A model generated the notes under the pieces. That model was not told the DNA's origin, did not search any database, and saw only the letters and a program-made list of their open reading frames with translations. Below are positions 62,096 through 64,000 of a stretch of 64,000 nt of DNA, one piece after another. The DNA comes from Phyllobacteriaceae bacterium (GTDB taxonomy: Bacteria; Pseudomonadota; Alphaproteobacteria; Rhizobiales; Rhizobiaceae): NCBI GenBank assembly GCA_016711085.1, contig JADJTR010000002.1, positions 620,001 through 684,000 of the forward strand, written 5' to 3'. Numbering within the stretch: position 1 is the first letter of the stretch; the number at the start of each line of letters is the position of its first letter. Made by a program: the position numbers and the translations under genes.

Positions 62096-62981
62096 GCCCA
62101 TGACGCTCGGCCGCGCGCTGGCCGGCGCGCGCAAAAAGCTGACCGAGGCCGGGATCGGCGACGCCGCGCGCGACGCAAGGCTGCTGGTCGAGGCGGCGAC
62201 AGGGACCGGACGGCTCGACGCCATCGCCCGGCCGGACATGCCGGTCGATGAGGCCGCCGCTGGCCGGATCGAGGTTTGCGTGGCGCGCCGCGCCGCCGGC
62301 GAGCCGGTCCATCGCATCCTCGGCGGCCGGTCTTTCCACGGCCTCGATTTGGCGCTCAACGCCGACACGCTGGAGCCGCGCGACGACAGCGAGGCGATGG
62401 TCGGCCTGGCGCTGGATCTATTTCGCGCCAACCCCGGCGGCGCGGCGACGATTCTCGATCTCGGGACGGGGACGGGCGCGATCGGGCTCGCCTTGCTGGC
62501 CGAATGGCCGCATGCCCGGGCCCACGGGGTCGACATCGCGAAAGGCGCGGTCGAAGCGGCGATCGCCAACGCGGCGAATGCCGGGCTGGCGGCGCGGTTT
62601 TCGGCGTCGGTTTCCGATTGGTTCGCGGCGGTCGCCGGGCGATACGACCTGATCGTTTCAAACCCGCCCTATATCGCCTCCGGCGCCATTGGCGCGCTGG
62701 ACCGCGAGGTGCGCGAACACGATCCGCGGCGTGCGCTCGACGGCGGCGGCGACGGTCTCGACGCCTACCGAATCATCGCGGCCGGCGCGGCGGCCCATCT
62801 CGCCGAAGGCGGCGTTGTCGCGGTCGAAACGGGTTTCGACCAGCGCGAAGCGGTGACCGCCATTTTCACCGCCCGCGGTTTTGACCTCCGCGGTTCGGCG
62901 CGCGACCTCGGCGGACGCGACCGGGCGCTGGCGTTCCGCGCCGCAAACAAACCGCTTGGCATTTCCGGCGAATGCGTCTAG
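62088..62981 (+). CDS. prmC: release factor glutamine methyltransferase PrmC
   Basis: A 297-residue methyltransferase that modifies the GGQ glutamine of release factors. The N-terminal helical domain (residues 1-80) is followed by AGEPVHRILGGRSFHGLDLALN, SAM motif I ILDLGTGTGAIGLALLAE and the catalytic NPPY (192-195) in LIVSNPPYIASG. The C-terminal AYRIIAAGAAAHLAEGG is also conserved. It overlaps prfA by 8 bp, so the pair is co-translated. Confidence 0.95.
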   Translation: MTEPMTLGRALAGARKKLTEAGIGDAARDARLLVEAATGTGRLDAIARPDMPVDEAAAGRIEVCVARRAAGEPVHRILGGRSFHGLDLALNADTLEPRDDSEAMVGLALDLFRANPGGAATILDLGTGTGAIGLALLAEWPHARAHGVDIAKGAVEAAIANAANAGLAARFSASVSDWFAAVAGRYDLIVSNPPYIASGAIGALDREVREHDPRRALDGGGDGLDAYRIIAAGAAAHLAEGGVVAVETGFDQREAVTAIFTARGFDLRGSARDLGGRDRALAFRAANKPLGISGECV

Positions 62982-63210
62982 TTTCGCGGCTGCCGGAAGA
63001 GCCGAAGCAGGAAAAGCTTCAGCATATCGGTCCCCTCGGAACGACATGCATTGGCGCGTGAATGCGCATCGGCTCTCACACGGGGATGGGCCGGCACGAC
63101 AGTTAAAGCTTTTCAACACTTGCCGGCGTCAACGCCCGGCGACAACGGGATCGGCGACAGGCGCGATCCAGCCAGACCGGCGGACACCGGTCGCAAGCAA
63201 AGAGCACCCG

Positions 63211-63920
63211 ATGAGGCCAAATCAACAAAACCGCCGCATGCGCGGCCGTGGCACAGCAACAACAACAACAACAACAACCGCAAGGGGCCAAATCCCTTGA
63301 CGCGCAGCTACGAAAGCAATGGCCCGGACGTGAAAATCCGCGGTTCGGCCCAGCAGATCGCCGACAAATACACCACCTTGGCGCGCGACGCGCATTCGTC
63401 CGGCGACCGGGTGATGGCGGAAAATTACCTCCAGCACGCCGAGCACTACAATCGCCTGATCGCCACGGCGATGGCCGCGTCCGGCCAGACGCAGGTGCGC
63501 GACATGCGCGACGACGAGGAAGACGGCGAAGACGAGCGCGACGATCTGGACATGCGCGACGACAACGACAATCGCTGGCGCGACCAGCCCGACGCCGGCA
63601 GCGGACCGCAGCCGGTGATCGAGGGCCTACCGGCCGAAGTGGCGATGTCGGAAGACAATCGCGGCGAACAGCGCGTCGGCGAAAACCGGCCGAACCCGCC
63701 GCGCGACGGCAATGGCGACGAGAATTTCCGTCGCAACCGCCGCAATCGCCGCAACCGCAACGGCGCGCCGCAGCGCGATCAGAATGGCGAGGCCGTCGCG
63801 GGGAGCGAGGACGGCGCGCCGGCCGAGATGGCGCAAACCGGCGAAGCGACGCCGATCAGCGACAATGATGTGGACGTCTTTCGAGCCGGCGTGATCGCGC
63901 CGCCTCGCCGGAATGGTTGA
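63211..63920 (+). CDS. DUF4167 domain-containing protein, frameshifted
   Basis: An RNA-binding-like, highly charged protein of about 236 residues with an N-terminal DUF4167 domain. MRPNQQNRRMRGRG begins the frame, then a poly-Asn run (AAC repeats) and RKGPNPLTRSYESNGPDVKI, KYTTLARDAHSSGDRVMAEN and YLQHAEHYNRLIATAMAAS, the family core. A missing base near 63255 shifts the frame just before the Asn run. The rest is a disordered acidic and basic tail with NRRNRRNRNG. Function unknown. It is followed by a clear terminator; the 229 bp before it (62982-63210) hold no gene. Confidence 0.84.
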
Positions 63921-63921
63921 A

Positions 63922-63946
63922 AGCGGGGCTTCGGCTCCGCTTTTTT
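63922..63946 (+). terminator. Rho-independent terminator after the DUF4167 gene
   Basis: AGCGGGGC-TTCG-GCTCCGCT is an 8-bp stem with one G-T wobble and a UUCG tetraloop, followed by six T residues, beginning one base after the stop codon. This is a textbook intrinsic terminator. Confidence 0.9.
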
Positions 63947-64000
63947 CGTGGCCCGCGGCTTCTCCCTCCCTTGCCGAAAAAGGACTTTCTTCCCATATCC

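Noticed and set aside
58682..62569. 1295-codon open frame on the minus strand
   Set aside because: It is antisense to ptsP, prfA and prmC, which have clear motifs. The composition is His/Arg/Ala-rich with no domain, as expected for a shadow frame in high-GC DNA.
63261..63282. CAA/AAC tandem repeat as a possible CRISPR or microsatellite array
   Set aside because: It is a coding trinucleotide run for asparagine, typical of DUF4167 proteins. No CRISPR repeat-spacer pattern occurs anywhere in the window.

Overview
The window is GC-rich chromosomal DNA of an alphaproteobacterium, almost certainly of the order Hyphomicrobiales (Rhizobiales). I base this on gene content and order: J-domain protein-cobS-cobT, hisC-tyrA-DUF2125-ChaC-plsC-ydcF-ftsX-ftsE, argH-lptM-lysA-TIGR02302, secA-parvulin-argJ-GNAT-mutT, and comF-grx-nitrilase-DUF1178-ubiG-lysC-ptsP-prfA-prmC-DUF4167. 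The genus cannot be read from the sequence. Nearly every gene has a recognisable housekeeping or core-metabolic family. I found no CRISPR array, prophage, complete insertion sequence, integrase, restriction system or rRNA.

Layout. 1-5.8 kb: end of an alpha/beta-hydrolase gene, bolA, then a J-domain gene, the aerobic cobaltochelatase subunits cobS and cobT, and two translationally coupled genes. 5.7-10.2 kb: queuosine-precursor transporter with a predicted preQ1 riboswitch, rpmB, DUF3108, a drug/metabolite exporter, lysoplasmalogenase and glyoxalase II. 10.3-19.5 kb: methyltransferase, hisC-tyrA, DUF2125, ChaC, PlsC, YdcF, FtsX/FtsE with a CtrA-type box, hpt and a CpdR-like regulator. 19.5-25.8 kb: TIGR02302, lysA, lptM, argH, TlpA. 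25.8-30.6 kb: SHP/DHC/cytochrome b cluster, 3-hydroxyacyl-CoA dehydrogenase and etfBA. 30.7-31.0 kb: a 310-bp MITE-like element. 31.1-39.3 kb: rhomboid, PduO, HIG1, SDR, YihY, EamA, GluQRS, AlkA-like glycosylase, HNH, DsbB, YqaA and tRNA-Leu(CAA). 39.4-43.7 kb: acyl-CoA synthetase, BioF2-like acyltransferase and flippase. 43.7-44.5 kb: non-coding block of palindromic repeats. 44.5-54.9 kb: secA, parvulin, epmA/efp, argJ, GNAT, mutT, a Flp pilin locus, an NDUFAF5-like methyltransferase and comF. 54.9-64 kb: grx, nitrilase, DUF1178, ubiG, lysC, ptsP, prfA, prmC, DUF4167.

Two things stand out. First, the 29-nt sequence ending on the start codon of the queuosine-precursor transporter fits a preQ1-I riboswitch in which the pseudoknot helix would be made by the AUG codon itself. 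Second, at least twelve single-base indels break the frames of eleven otherwise well-conserved genes (hydrolase, cobS, gloB, TIGR02302, hbd twice, epmA, a pilus-linked small gene, NDUFAF5-like methyltransferase, DUF1178, ubiG, DUF4167). Both halves of each protein are intact in different frames, so I read most or all as sequence or assembly errors rather than real gene decay; coordinates below span the restored gene.

I do not see a clearly new defence or biosynthetic system. The best leads are the riboswitch architecture, the SHP/DHC/cytochrome b module with its fused cytochrome b-diheme protein, the MITE-like element, the repeat block beside secA, and the CtrA-type boxes at ftsE and at the pilin locus.
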